Position numbers and translations under genes: made by a program
Shown: one piece after another, positions 1-8,640 of the stretch
How the letters are laid out: each line of letters starts with the position of its first letter
Position numbering within the stretch: the stretch's first letter is position 1
The notes under the pieces: generated by a model
Seen by the model: the letters and a program-made list of their open reading frames with translations, nothing else
Told to the model about the DNA's origin: nothing
The model's database searches: none
Assembly (NCBI RefSeq): GCF_001708185.1
Contig: NZ_MDDN01000012.1
Span: 1 to 64,000 of the forward strand
Source: Lysinibacillus xylanilyticus
GTDB taxonomy: Bacteria; Bacillota; Bacilli; Bacillales_A; Planococcaceae
Direction: 5' to 3'
DNA: 64,000 nt

Positions 1-33
1 AAGAAAATCGTAAGGTCTTTTAGTCGTGCGAAA

Positions 34-79
34 ATTTAGTTGTAGTTGGGAGGGGTACCCCTCCCAACTACAACTAAAT
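34..79. repeat. Perfect 46-bp palindrome without a loop
   Basis: Bases 34-56 are the exact reverse complement of 57-79, centred on GGGGTACCCC. Both arms carry the TTTAGTTGTAGTTGGGAG sequence. As RNA it would form a long hairpin. An A-rich run follows on the plus strand, so no T-tract supports termination in that direction. On the minus strand only a short AT-rich run follows. Function unknown. Confidence 0.8.
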
Positions 80-124
80 CAAAAAACAAAAGAAATTAAA
101 GAATTACACTTGACTGGAGGTAAG

Positions 125-260
125 AAAGAGGCTGTGACATAATTATATATTCTAAGCAAAATTAAAAACCTTCGCATCAGAAAAGCGCGAGAAATCAACG
201 TTTCTAAAATTGATTTCTCACGCTTTTTAAGGTTTTGACCAGTTATGTCCCAGCCTCTTT
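125..260. repeat. Nested inverted-repeat element (copy 1)
   Basis: The outer arms are AAAGAGGCTGTGACATAA (125-142) and its near reverse complement at 243-260, with one mismatch. Inside, a stem of about 18 bp is formed by 181-198 (AAAAGCGCGAGAAATCAA) and 210-227, flanked by AAACCTT/AAGGTTT arms. The inner hairpin recurs almost unchanged at 37069-37145, so this is a dispersed element. It lies just downstream of the HxlR gene and may end that transcript. Confidence 0.75.
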
Positions 261-284
261 GATTGAAACAACATAGCTCTGTGC

Positions 285-644
285 CTACCTCTGTAAAGCC
301 TCCTGAGCTGACAAACGGTTTTGCTCCCCCCATTCGCACATCATATTTAACACGGGAATAATTGAAAGACCCCGTTCAGATAATGAATATTCAACTTTTG
401 GAGGTATTTGGGGAAATTCCTTGCGTATGATAAGGCCATCTGTCTCCAAGTCTTTTAACATCATGCTTAGCGTTTTAAAGGGAATAGTACCGATACATCG
501 CTTCAACTCATTAAACCTCATAACCTTATTTTCAGACAGCCAATACATAATAATCATTTTATATTTACCACCAATTACGGACAACGTATATCCAAAGCTA
601 GTGTCTTTTAATTCCACGCCAGTCGGAACACAGGTTTCACGCAT
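285..644 (-). CDS. HxlR-family winged-helix transcriptional regulator
   Basis: This 119-residue protein shows the full HxlR (PF01638) pattern: IGGKYKMIIMYWL at about residue 24, then RFNELKR, a recognition helix around TLSMMLKDLETDGLI, and the wing PPKVEYSLSERG. The family are small dimeric DNA-binding repressors or activators, several of which respond to electrophiles or oxidants. A cysteine is present near the N-terminus (MRETC). I chose ATG at 644 because AAGGAG (655-660) lies about 10 bases upstream; a GTG at 653 would sit one base from that site. No adjacent target gene is obvious, and its ligand is unknown. Confidence 0.88.
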   Translation of the reverse strand: MRETCVPTGVELKDTSFGYTLSVIGGKYKMIIMYWLSENKVMRFNELKRCIGTIPFKTLSMMLKDLETDGLIIRKEFPQIPPKVEYSLSERGLSIIPVLNMMCEWGEQNRLSAQEALQR

Positions 645-893
645 AAATTTCACTCTCCTTTTGGCAAGTATATGATAAAAAAAATAAATACTATACTATA
701 GATAATTATACATTATTACCTTATTATATATAAAATGGACATTATCATTAAATATCTAATTTAGTGCACACTTTAATATAAATGACCAATCTTTATTACA
801 AAAAATCGGACTTTGTAATAAAATTTAATCTGATATGAAATGGATACCTCTTATTAGTTAAAATCCTTGACCATTTTGTTTTTCAACACAATA

Positions 894-931
894 AAAAACT
901 CGTAACCAATTAGACATGGCTACGAGTTTTT
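894..931. terminator. Bidirectional rho-independent terminator
   Basis: The stem AAAAACTCGTA (894-904) pairs with TACGAGTTTTT (921-931) across a short AT-rich loop. It lies just downstream of the small minus-strand gene at 939-1061. Confidence 0.8.
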
Positions 932-938
932 AGTTAGC

Positions 939-1061
939 TTATTTTGTGAAAGATAATATTGCGTTTTTCTTAAATCCGCCTAAAGCTTTTGTTGCTTCAT
1001 TTTTATTTGTGTATTCAAAAATACGAACGTCCTTTTTCTCAAATACTGTAATAACCCACAT
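939..1061 (-). CDS. Small 40-residue conserved-looking protein
   Basis: A 40-codon gene begins MWVITVFEKKDVRIFEY and ends ILSFTK. ATG at 1061 is preceded by a good ribosome binding site (GAAGGGAG, about 8 bases away), and a clear terminator follows at 894-931. The sequence alternates hydrophobic and charged residues like a beta-hairpin plus helix. It is soluble, with no signal peptide or membrane segment. I recall short proteins starting MW(V/I)xTVFE in other Bacillales but cannot name a function. The stand-alone site and terminator suggest a monocistronic unit. Confidence 0.75.
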   Translation of the reverse strand: MWVITVFEKKDVRIFEYTNKNEATKALGGFKKNAILSFTK

Positions 1062-1512
1062 TGTAAAATCTCCCTTCAAATATGTTTATGTTTTTGTAAT
1101 ATAACAACCACTAAAAATCGTGATACTTTTAAAAACTGTTTTATAACAACCTCTTACTTGATTCCTATTCTACTCCGATTTTTTTAAAAATAAAGCCTAA
1201 TGTGAAGGTCTTCACAAACTGTTCAAATTCATAACGCTTTCATTGAACAATTTGTGAATTGTGGTTTTTCCCCCTTAAGATTTGGGTACTGCAACCAAAA
1301 AAATTCCGCTCCCTCTTCACGCCACATATGTAGCAGAAGAGATGCGAAATTTTTAGGAAGGTTTCATTCACTTTATGTTTTGCTTCATTAAATGAGCGAT
1401 TTGCTGCTCATTTGTATGTTTGATTTCTTCTAACTTTTGTATAACTAATTGCTGCCTTTTATTTGAATGATTCTAAAAGCCACTGGTATGTACATTAGCA
1501 AATCCCCCTTTG
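1062..1512. other. Intergenic stretch with one dyad and a possible gene remnant
   Basis: An imperfect dyad is present: 1211-1226 (TTCACAAACTGTTCAA) and 1243-1258, one mismatch, with a cre-like AACGCTTTCAT between the arms. On the minus strand about 1393-1475 reads as a short helical peptide (ending HLMKQNIK and a stop) with an in-frame stop upstream and no start, possibly a decayed gene. Nothing else is recognised. Confidence 0.5.
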
Positions 1513-1749
1513 TTATTCGCTACACAAATGCTCCATGAGTGTTGCATAATCCAAATTGCCGTATTGTATAACTTGCCCATCCTTTTCTACTACTGGAATC
1601 ATTAACATATATTTTTCATGTATGTCCTCGTCTTCTTCAATGTCAATGATTTCAATATCGAAATCTATATCCTCCTGTACAAGCTTTAATGTATGCAGTC
1701 CCTCTACACATAATCCACAATTAGCTCGACTAAAAAATTTCACGTTCAC
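1513..1749 (-). CDS. Glutaredoxin-like thiol-disulfide protein
   Basis: This 78-residue protein has a thioredoxin-fold start (MNVKFFSRANCGLC) with a CGLC redox pair at residues 11-14. A cis-proline follows in the IPVV segment. It fits the glutaredoxin-like/DUF836 family of small cytosolic proteins presumed to reduce or sense disulfides. GTG at 1749 is chosen because GGAGGTG lies about 7 bases upstream. It stands alone upstream of the peptidase pair. Fold assignment is firm; substrate and partner are not known. Confidence 0.85.
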   Translation of the reverse strand: MNVKFFSRANCGLCVEGLHTLKLVQEDIDFDIEIIDIEEDEDIHEKYMLMIPVVEKDGQVIQYGNLDYATLMEHLCSE

Positions 1750-1871
1750 TTACAGCACCTCCATAAAGTAATTATAAATCGAAACAATTCTCTATAAGTA
1801 AGATACTGTAATCCCCCTTACTTGCCAACTCTCTTATTAGTATTAATCCCTTATGATCAGGCCTCTAACTA

Positions 1872-1912
1872 GAAAAAAACTGTGCAAGAAACTTACTTCC
1901 TGCACAGTCTTC
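1872..1912 (-). terminator. Terminator of the downstream S9 peptidase gene
   Basis: The stem ACTGTGCAAGAA (1879-1890) pairs with TTCCTGCACAGT (1897-1908). Read on the minus strand the stem is followed by a T7 run. The same terminator design follows the second peptidase copy. Confidence 0.85.
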
Positions 1913-1919
1913 TCTCATA

Positions 1920-4193
1920 TTATTTTTTTAAATGACTATCTAAGAATTTAATCATTGCATTATAGAATTCAATACGGTTTTCTTCATTTCTGAAGCCATG
2001 ACCTTCATTGTCCTTCAGCATATATTCGACATCAACGCCTCTTGCACGTAATGCCTCAACGATTTGATCAGATTCAGCCTTATTTACACGTGGGTCATTT
2101 GCGCCTTGTGCTACAAATAATGGCGTTTTAATTTTATCCACATGGAAGACAGGTGAAGCTGCTGTTAATAGCTCTTTATCCTTCTCCGGATGCCCTACGC
2201 GCTCATAAAGTTGGTTACGCATTGTTTCCCAATATGGAGGGATTGTATTTAATAATGTAAAGATATTTGATACACCTACATAGTCAACTGCTGCTGCATA
2301 TAAATCTGGTGTAAACGTAATACCAGCTAACGTTGCATACCCTCCAAATGATGCACCGTAAATCCCGATGCGTTCTGGGTCTGCAATACCTTGGTCAATT
2401 GCCCATTGTACACCATCTGTAATATCATCTTGAATTTTTAGACCCCATTGCTTATTACCCGCATCTAAAAACTCTTTTCCGTAACCCGCAGAAGAACGGA
2501 AATTCACTTGTAGCACGGCATAACCACGGTTTGCTAGTAATTGCACTTCTGGATTAAAGCCCCACATATCGCGTGCCCACGGACCACCATGTGGATTGAC
2601 GATCAGTGGTAAGTTTTTAGCCTCTTTGTTTTTCGGTAAAGTTAAATAACCGTTAATCGTTAAGCCATCTCGACTCTTATAAGAGATTGGATGCATTTCT
2701 GCAAGCTCCTCTGGGTTTAACCAAGGGCTTAATGTTGCCATTTCTGTTAATTCATCTGTTGTTGAATCATAGTAATAATATTTCCCGTAAACAGTGTCAC
2801 TAGAAACGCTAACAATGAATTTTGTCATCTCTTTGTTGTAATCATTGATGCCTAATTCACTTTCAGGCACACCTAATTTGTTTTGGATTTTACGGAATAG
2901 TTTTTCAAATTCCTCGTCAAAGAATTGATAATGTAGCTTATCTGTTACATATGCCCCATACAATACTTTATCTTTCTCAGCATTATATAATACACTTGAT
3001 ACATCCACTTCTGAGTTGGACATAATTACTTCTTCTTTACCTTCTAAATCATATTTAACCACTTCTACTTTATCTCTTCCTTTATTAGAAGTAGCGTAAA
3101 TATATTTATTGTCTTTGGAGAAACTAAAAGGACTTACATCATCCCCGGCTTCTATTTCAATTAATGGCTTGAATTCATCTTTTTCTGAATCACGATAAAG
3201 GACCGTTCCTTCTACACCGTCTGAAACTACTGCCACTCGAACATTGCCATCACGATCTGCTAACCAGCTACTAACATTACCTGGATTTTTAGCAACGTGT
3301 GTTGTTTTACCAGTCTTCACATTCAGCTTGTACACATCAAAGACTTTGGCATCTTCTTTATTCATCATAATAAGGATTTCGTCTTTAACGCCCTCTAAAC
3401 CGCTTAGTAACCCAACTGTTACATTTGGATAAGGTGTTAAATCCTTTTCCTCATTACCATTAAATGATGTTGAATAAATGTGGAAGTTTTCATCTCCACC
3501 TTTATCCTTTACATATAGTAAATTATCATCTTTCCAGAAAGATCCACCGATATCGCGATCCGTTGAGCTAGATACACGTACTGGCTCGCTATCGTCATTC
3601 ATTTTTTTCACGAAAACATTTGAACGATTTTCCCATTCAGCATTATACGTAATGTAATTACCATCTGGTGAAAGTGAATAGCCAAAGTTTCCTGGATTTT
3701 TCACGAAATCTTCAACGGAAATTTCTTTCACACCTTCATTATTTACACCGTTTTGCACTTTTTTCGTATTATTCAGAATCTTAACTGCATCTTGTTTAGA
3801 AATCGTTTCACTATTTGAAAGACCGTTAAATAAACCAAGCTTATTGGCTTTTTCCTGATACTCAGCAAGGGTTGCTTCTTTTTCCTCTTTATCTAAGGCT
3901 CTTACTAAAATACGTGCTGCTTCATCACGTTTAATTTTCGCACTTAAATCTTTTAATTCTTCACCTTTTACCCACTGATCAATAATTTGCTGGCGCATTG
4001 TTTGTGATCCATGTTGGTATGTTAGTGCTGTTACAGTTAAATCTAGAAACTCCTTAGCAGATAAACTTTCCTCTTTTACTTCTACTTGACTGCTAGTTTC
4101 ATTGGCAGCGCGCACTTCCTGCATAGATACAGGAATGACAACAGATGTTGTTAAAATAACTGCTAATGATGCTGATAAAAATCTTTTTTTCAA
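1920..4193 (-). CDS. Secreted S9-family prolyl-oligopeptidase-like peptidase, copy 1
   Basis: The 757-residue preprotein has a signal peptide (KKR, hydrophobic core, cleavage likely after VRA near residue 29). Residues about 80-150 look like degenerate S-layer-homology repeats (KIKRDEAARILVRAL, later ISKQDAVKIL). A beta-propeller region follows at about 160-480, then an alpha/beta-hydrolase domain. The nucleophile is in GASFGG (Ser about 615), with Asp about 700 in ANDPRV and His about 732 in GHGF, an intact triad. S9 enzymes cleave short peptides, often after proline or as acylaminoacyl peptidases. The start is TTG with AAGGAGG eight bases upstream. It is about 90% identical to the neighbouring copy by eye, a recent tandem duplication. 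Confidence 0.9.
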   Translation of the reverse strand: MKKRFLSASLAVILTTSVVIPVSMQEVRAANETSSQVEVKEESLSAKEFLDLTVTALTYQHGSQTMRQQIIDQWVKGEELKDLSAKIKRDEAARILVRALDKEEKEATLAEYQEKANKLGLFNGLSNSETISKQDAVKILNNTKKVQNGVNNEGVKEISVEDFVKNPGNFGYSLSPDGNYITYNAEWENRSNVFVKKMNDDSEPVRVSSSTDRDIGGSFWKDDNLLYVKDKGGDENFHIYSTSFNGNEEKDLTPYPNVTVGLLSGLEGVKDEILIMMNKEDAKVFDVYKLNVKTGKTTHVAKNPGNVSSWLADRDGNVRVAVVSDGVEGTVLYRDSEKDEFKPLIEIEAGDDVSPFSFSKDNKYIYATSNKGRDKVEVVKYDLEGKEEVIMSNSEVDVSSVLYNAEKDKVLYGAYVTDKLHYQFFDEEFEKLFRKIQNKLGVPESELGINDYNKEMTKFIVSVSSDTVYGKYYYYDSTTDELTEMATLSPWLNPEELAEMHPISYKSRDGLTINGYLTLPKNKEAKNLPLIVNPHGGPWARDMWGFNPEVQLLANRGYAVLQVNFRSSAGYGKEFLDAGNKQWGLKIQDDITDGVQWAIDQGIADPERIGIYGASFGGYATLAGITFTPDLYAAAVDYVGVSNIFTLLNTIPPYWETMRNQLYERVGHPEKDKELLTAASPVFHVDKIKTPLFVAQGANDPRVNKAESDQIVEALRARGVDVEYMLKDNEGHGFRNEENRIEFYNAMIKFLDSHLKK

Positions 4194-4245
4194 AATGATT
4201 CCTCCTTATATCAGTCCGCGTTATATCATTTGTCAACACAATGAA

Positions 4246-4273
4246 ATTATAACAACTTTAGCATTTTTGTCAA
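4246..4273 (-). promoter_or_regulatory. SigA-type promoter of peptidase copy 1
   Basis: On the minus strand TTGACA (4268-4273) and TATAAT (4246-4251) are separated by 16 bases. The same arrangement is conserved before copy 2. Confidence 0.75.
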
Positions 4274-4702
4274 TTAATGGTTTCGATAATTAAAAGAAAG
4301 AAATCAAAGCGATTAAGAACAAGAGATATCCTGAACCCCTTGCTTTTGGATATTATTTTAGATTTCCATGATCTGTGTATTCAATAACCATATTTTATTT
4401 CATTTTTACTTAATGCAAAATGTTCATCTTTGTGATCATCAGATTTACACTTCCATCTTCCTCTTTAACACTCAAAATATAGCATTAATTTTAAAATGAA
4501 TAAAATCAATATTTGTTTATTTTAGAACATGTTTTGATAATCTATTATTGTATTTAGACAACCGTTGTTACTCAAGAACCCGAAAAAAAGTAAACGCTCC
4601 ACCACTTTTGCCTGATGGATCGAAGCGACATAGCGCTTTAGCCTAGACGAAAACTACGCCATTGGTTACCCACAACTTAAAAATCTATAGTTTCCTTAAC
4701 AA
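4274..4702. other. Intergenic region between the peptidase copies
   Basis: AT-rich DNA with no convincing gene. A more GC-rich stretch at about 4562-4670 resembles neither peptidase and may be debris. No repeat family member is recognised here. Confidence 0.4.
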
Positions 4703-4706
4703 CTAG

Positions 4707-4746
4707 AAAAAGACTGTGTAAGAAGCTGACTTCCTGCACAGTCTTT
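4707..4746 (-). terminator. Terminator of the upstream S9 peptidase gene
   Basis: AGACTGTGTAAGAA (4711-4724) pairs with TTCCTGCACAGTCT (4731-4744), followed on the minus strand by a T run. It is a near copy of the terminator at 1872-1912, so the duplication included it. Confidence 0.85.
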
Positions 4747-4754
4747 CTTTTGTA

Positions 4755-7028
4755 TTATTTTTTTAAATGACTATCTAAGAATTTTAGCATTGCATTATAG
4801 AATTCAATTTTATTTTCTTCATTTTGGAAGCCATGGCCTTCATTATCTTTCAGCATGTACTCCACATCTACGCCTCTTGCACGTAATGCTTCAACGATTT
4901 GATCAGATTCAGCTTTATTGACACGTGGATCATTTGCACCTTGAGCTACAAATAATGGCGTTTTAATTTTATCCACATGGAAGATAGGTGAAGCAGCTGT
5001 TAATAGCTCTTTATCCTTTTCTGGATGACCTACACGTTCATACCACATGTTGCGCACTGTTTCCCAATACGGAGGAATTGTATTTAATAATGTAAAGATA
5101 TTCGATACGCCTACATAATCAACTGCTGCTGCATATAGATCTGGTGTAGTCGTGATACCAGCTAACGTTGCATAACCACCAAATGATGCACCGTAAATTC
5201 CGATGCGTTCTGGGTCTGCAATACCTTGGTCAATTGCCCATTGTACACCATCTGTAATATCATCTTGGATTTTTAGACCCCATTGCTTATTACCAGCTTC
5301 AAGGAATTCTTTTCCGTAACCAGTTGAAGAACGGAAATTCACTTGTAGTACCGCATAACCACGGTTTGCTAATAATTGCACTTCTGGATTAAAGCCCCAC
5401 ATATCACGGAACCATGGTCCACCATGCGGATTGACGATAAGTGGCAGATTTTTAGCCTCTTTGTTTTTCGGTAAAGTTAAATAACCGTTAATTGTTAAGC
5501 CATCTCGACTCTTATAAGAGATTGGATGCATTTCTGCAAGCTCTTCTGGGTTTAACCAAGGACTTAATGTTGCCAATTCTGTCAATTCATCCGTTGTTGA
5601 ATCGTAGTAATAATATTTTCCGTAAACAGTGTCACTAGCAACGCTAACAATGAACTTTGTCATATCTTTATTGTAATCATTGATACCTAATTCACTTTCA
5701 GGCACACCTAATTTGTTTTGAATTTTACGGAATAATTTTTCAAAGTCCTCATCAAAGAATTGATAATGTACCTTATCTGTTACATAAGTACCGTATAATA
5801 ATTTATCTTTATCAGCACTATATAATACGCCTGTTACATCCACTTCTGGGTTGGACATAACTACTTCTTCTTTACCTTCTAAATCATATTTCACTACTTC
5901 TACTTTGTCTCTTCCTTTATTAGAAGTTGCATAAATATGTTTATTGTCTTTAGAGAAAGTAAGTGGCATTACTTGTTCCCCTGCTTCGAACTCTATAAAT
6001 GGCTTGAATTCATCTTTTTCTGAATCACGATAAAGCACAGTTCCTTCTACACCATCTGATGCAACTGCCATACGCACATTGCCATCACGATCCGCTAACC
6101 AGCTAATAATATTCCCTGGGTTTTTAGCAACATGTGTAGTTTTACCAGTCTTTACATTCAGCTTGTACACATCAAAGACTTTGGCATCTTCTTTATTCAT
6201 CATAATAAGGATTTCGTCTTTAACGCCCTTTAAACCGTTTAATAATCCAACTGTTACATTTGGATATGGTGTTAAATCCTTTTCCTCATTACCATTAAAT
6301 GATGTTGAATAAATGTGGAAGTTTTCATCTCCACCTTTATCCTTTACATATAGTAGATTATCACCTTTCCAGAAGGATCCAGCGATATCACGATCTGTTG
6401 AACTAGATACACGTACTGGCTCGCTATCATCATTCATTTTTTTCACGAAAACATTTGAACGATTTTCCCATTCAGCGTTATACGTTATGTAGTTACCGTC
6501 TGGTGAAAGTGAATGACCAAAGCTTCCCGGATTTTTCATAAAATCTTCAACGGAAATTTCTTTCACGCCTTCATTATTTACACCGTTTTGTACTTTTTTT
6601 GCATTATTCAGAATCTTAACTGCGTCTTGTTTAGAAATTGTTTCACTAGTTGAAAGACCGTTGAATAAACCAAGCTTATTGGCTTTTTCTTGATACTCAG
6701 CAAGTGTTGTTTCTTTTTCCTCTTTATCTAAGGCTCTTACTAAAATACGTGCTGCTTCATCACGTTTAATTTTCACACTTAAATCTTTTAATTCTTCACC
6801 TTTTACCCACTGACTTATGATTTGCTGACGCATTGTCTCTGATCCATGTTGGAATGTTAGAGAAGTTACAGCTAAATCTAGAAATTGCTTAGCAGATAAC
6901 TGTTCCTCTTTTACTTCTACTTGACCGCTAGTTTCATTGGCAGCGCGCACTTCCTGCATAGAAACGGGAATGACAGTAGATGTTGTTAAAATAACTGCTA
7001 ATGATGCTGTTAAAAATCTTTTATTCAA
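4755..7028 (-). CDS. Secreted S9-family prolyl-oligopeptidase-like peptidase, copy 2
   Basis: At 757 residues it has the same length and architecture as the copy at 1920-4193: signal peptide ending VRA, degenerate SLH-like segment, beta-propeller and catalytic domain with GASFGG, NDPRV and GHGF all kept. Differences cluster in the propeller (for example EFEAGEQVMPLTFSKD against EIEAGDDVSPFSFSKD) and in a few catalytic-domain loops (RNMWYERV against RNQLYERV). The pair may therefore differ in substrate gating. The TTG start has GGGAGG upstream. It has its own promoter and terminator, so the copies are independent units. Both are probably exported and may associate with the cell wall. Confidence 0.9.
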   Translation of the reverse strand: MNKRFLTASLAVILTTSTVIPVSMQEVRAANETSGQVEVKEEQLSAKQFLDLAVTSLTFQHGSETMRQQIISQWVKGEELKDLSVKIKRDEAARILVRALDKEEKETTLAEYQEKANKLGLFNGLSTSETISKQDAVKILNNAKKVQNGVNNEGVKEISVEDFMKNPGSFGHSLSPDGNYITYNAEWENRSNVFVKKMNDDSEPVRVSSSTDRDIAGSFWKGDNLLYVKDKGGDENFHIYSTSFNGNEEKDLTPYPNVTVGLLNGLKGVKDEILIMMNKEDAKVFDVYKLNVKTGKTTHVAKNPGNIISWLADRDGNVRMAVASDGVEGTVLYRDSEKDEFKPFIEFEAGEQVMPLTFSKDNKHIYATSNKGRDKVEVVKYDLEGKEEVVMSNPEVDVTGVLYSADKDKLLYGTYVTDKVHYQFFDEDFEKLFRKIQNKLGVPESELGINDYNKDMTKFIVSVASDTVYGKYYYYDSTTDELTELATLSPWLNPEELAEMHPISYKSRDGLTINGYLTLPKNKEAKNLPLIVNPHGGPWFRDMWGFNPEVQLLANRGYAVLQVNFRSSTGYGKEFLEAGNKQWGLKIQDDITDGVQWAIDQGIADPERIGIYGASFGGYATLAGITTTPDLYAAAVDYVGVSNIFTLLNTIPPYWETVRNMWYERVGHPEKDKELLTAASPIFHVDKIKTPLFVAQGANDPRVNKAESDQIVEALRARGVDVEYMLKDNEGHGFQNEENKIEFYNAMLKFLDSHLKK

Positions 7029-7083
7029 AATTTCTTCCTCCCTTATATCAGTTCTCGTTATATCACTTGTCGATACAATGAAA

Positions 7084-7111
7084 ATTATAACAATTTTAGT
7101 CTTTTTGTCAA
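7084..7111 (-). promoter_or_regulatory. SigA-type promoter of peptidase copy 2
   Basis: TTGACA (7106-7111) and TATAAT (7084-7089) on the minus strand, spacer 16 bases, matching copy 1. Confidence 0.75.
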
Positions 7112-7244
7112 TAATTGAAAATATTTAAAGAAAAATTTCCTTTTAGACCAATAAAAAAGGGAATTGCACATATACCGTATGAAATTTATTTAAAACGACA
7201 TACTAAATACTGCAATAAACTATGTCATTAAGGAGGCGTTTTTT

Positions 7245-7859
7245 TTGTCACAATCGTTTTACAATGAACCATCTAACCAAACATCATTCAACCAACAGCA
7301 CAGCCTAAATCATGGTGGACATGAAGTAATGGACATGCATGAAACACTTGGCGAAATCATTGCTGGTATGAATCAATCTATTCTTTTACGACCTCAGGTT
7401 AAGGACACTGAGTTACTTAGCATTTTGGATCGCCAATATAATTTCACACTAGGCATGTATAATACCATTGTGGAGTCATTTAAAACTGGTCATGATCCAT
7501 CTGTTCCTACAGGTCGTTATCAAATGGAAACAGGGCATGATTTTAAATTCGGCTTAAACCCTGGACAGCCAAAAAAGCCTATGCAAAATGCAAGTGAGAT
7601 CAATGATGAAGCAATTTCTGGCTTCTTACTTGGTGCTCAAAAAGGCGCGGCAAAATGTATGACTGCGGCTGCAACAGAAACGACAAACCCTGTCGTTCGT
7701 CGTGTTGTTGCAGATAGTATTCCCAACTGCATCGAAATGGCATACGAATTATCTATTTACCAAAATAAGCATGGCTATTATCAAGTACCTCAATATTCTC
7801 AACAAGATATGCAAACGATGCTTAATTCATTTGACACTACAAAAAATCCTCTTCATTAA
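7245..7859 (+). CDS. CotF-like spore coat protein (ferritin-like Coat F domain)
   Basis: The 204-residue protein has a Gln/Asn/His-rich N-terminus (SQSFYNEPSNQTSF) followed by an alpha-helical Coat F domain: MHETLGEIIAGMNQSILLRPQVKD, a second helix with LLSILDRQYNF, and C-terminal helices around ISGFLLGAQKGAAKCMTAA. The Tyr/Gln-rich tail (YYQVPQYSQQ) is typical of coat proteins. It is presumably assembled on the forespore in the mother cell. TTG at 7245 is used, with AGGAGG at 7231-7236. A CATACTAAAT sequence at 7199-7208 could be a sporulation-sigma -10 element, but that is weak. Confidence 0.85.
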   Translation: MSQSFYNEPSNQTSFNQQHSLNHGGHEVMDMHETLGEIIAGMNQSILLRPQVKDTELLSILDRQYNFTLGMYNTIVESFKTGHDPSVPTGRYQMETGHDFKFGLNPGQPKKPMQNASEINDEAISGFLLGAQKGAAKCMTAAATETTNPVVRRVVADSIPNCIEMAYELSIYQNKHGYYQVPQYSQQDMQTMLNSFDTTKNPLH

Positions 7860-7864
7860 ATACA

Positions 7865-7913
7865 AAAAGAGCAGTCCCTATTGTGATGAAAAATCACTAG
7901 GGATTGCTCTTTC
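7865..7913. terminator. Bidirectional terminator between convergent genes
   Basis: A long stem is formed by AAAGAGCAGTCCCTA and its complement near 7898-7913, with T runs in both directions. It separates the plus-strand coat gene from the minus-strand transporter. Confidence 0.85.
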
Positions 7914-7917
7914 CTTA

Positions 7918-8640
7918 TTAAAGTACTTTTCCTAAAAAGGCTTTTGTTCGTTCATTTTGTGGGTTACTGAAAATTTCTTTAGGTGTTCCCTCTTCAACAA
8001 TATAGCCACCATCCATAAAGACAACACGATCGCCAACTTCACGAGCAAAGCCCATTTCATGAGTAACAACAATCATCGTCATTCCTTCAGCGGCTAGATT
8101 TTTCATAACGTCTAGCACCTCTTTGACCATTTCAGGGTCAAGTGCCGAAGTAGGTTCATCAAATAAAATAGCTTTTGGCTTCATTGCTAAAGCACGAGCA
8201 ATGGCAACACGTTGCTGCTGACCTCCTGAAAGCTGTTCAGGATAGTTATAAGCCTTACTATCAAGACCGACCTTTTTCAAGAGCTCATGTCCGAGTGCTT
8301 CCGCTTCCGGCCTTCCCATCTTACGGATTTGCATTGGCGCCATCGTCACATTATCAATAACAGTCATATGTGGGAATAAATTAAATTGCTGAAACACCAT
8401 CCCCACTTCAGCTCGAATCGCATTAATATTTGTTTTTGGATCATTAATTTTGACATTCTCAATATAAATTGCACCATCTGTTACTTCTTCTAACATATTG
8501 ATGCAACGTAAAAATGTACTTTTCCCTGAGCCTGAAGGACCAATAACACAAACAACTTGCTTTTCTTGTATTTCATAATCAATACCCTTTAATACTTCCA
8601 GCTTACCAAAATATTTGTGTAAATTTTCAATCTTAATCAT
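7918..8640 (-). CDS. Polar amino-acid ABC transporter ATPase
   Basis: This 240-residue ATPase has Walker [10 protein letters not shown] near residue 34, the Q-loop [12 protein letters not shown], signature LSGGQQQR, Walker [14 protein letters not shown] and the switch histidine in VTHEMGF. It belongs to the GlnQ/ArtR/TcyC group that energises uptake of polar amino acids. Its start overlaps the end of the permease gene by 4 bases, so the two are translationally coupled. It is the third gene of a binding protein-permease-ATPase operon. The substrate is best judged from the binding protein. Confidence 0.92.
   Translation of the reverse strand: MIKIENLHKYFGKLEVLKGIDYEIQEKQVVCVIGPSGSGKSTFLRCINMLEEVTDGAIYIENVKINDPKTNINAIRAEVGMVFQQFNLFPHMTVIDNVTMAPMQIRKMGRPEAEALGHELLKKVGLDSKAYNYPEQLSGGQQQRVAIARALAMKPKAILFDEPTSALDPEMVKEVLDVMKNLAAEGMTMIVVTHEMGFAREVGDRVVFMDGGYIVEEGTPKEIFSNPQNERTKAFLGKVL

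Noticed and set aside
1211..1258. Rex or FNR operator
   Set aside because: The half-sites face the wrong way and are separated by 16 bases.
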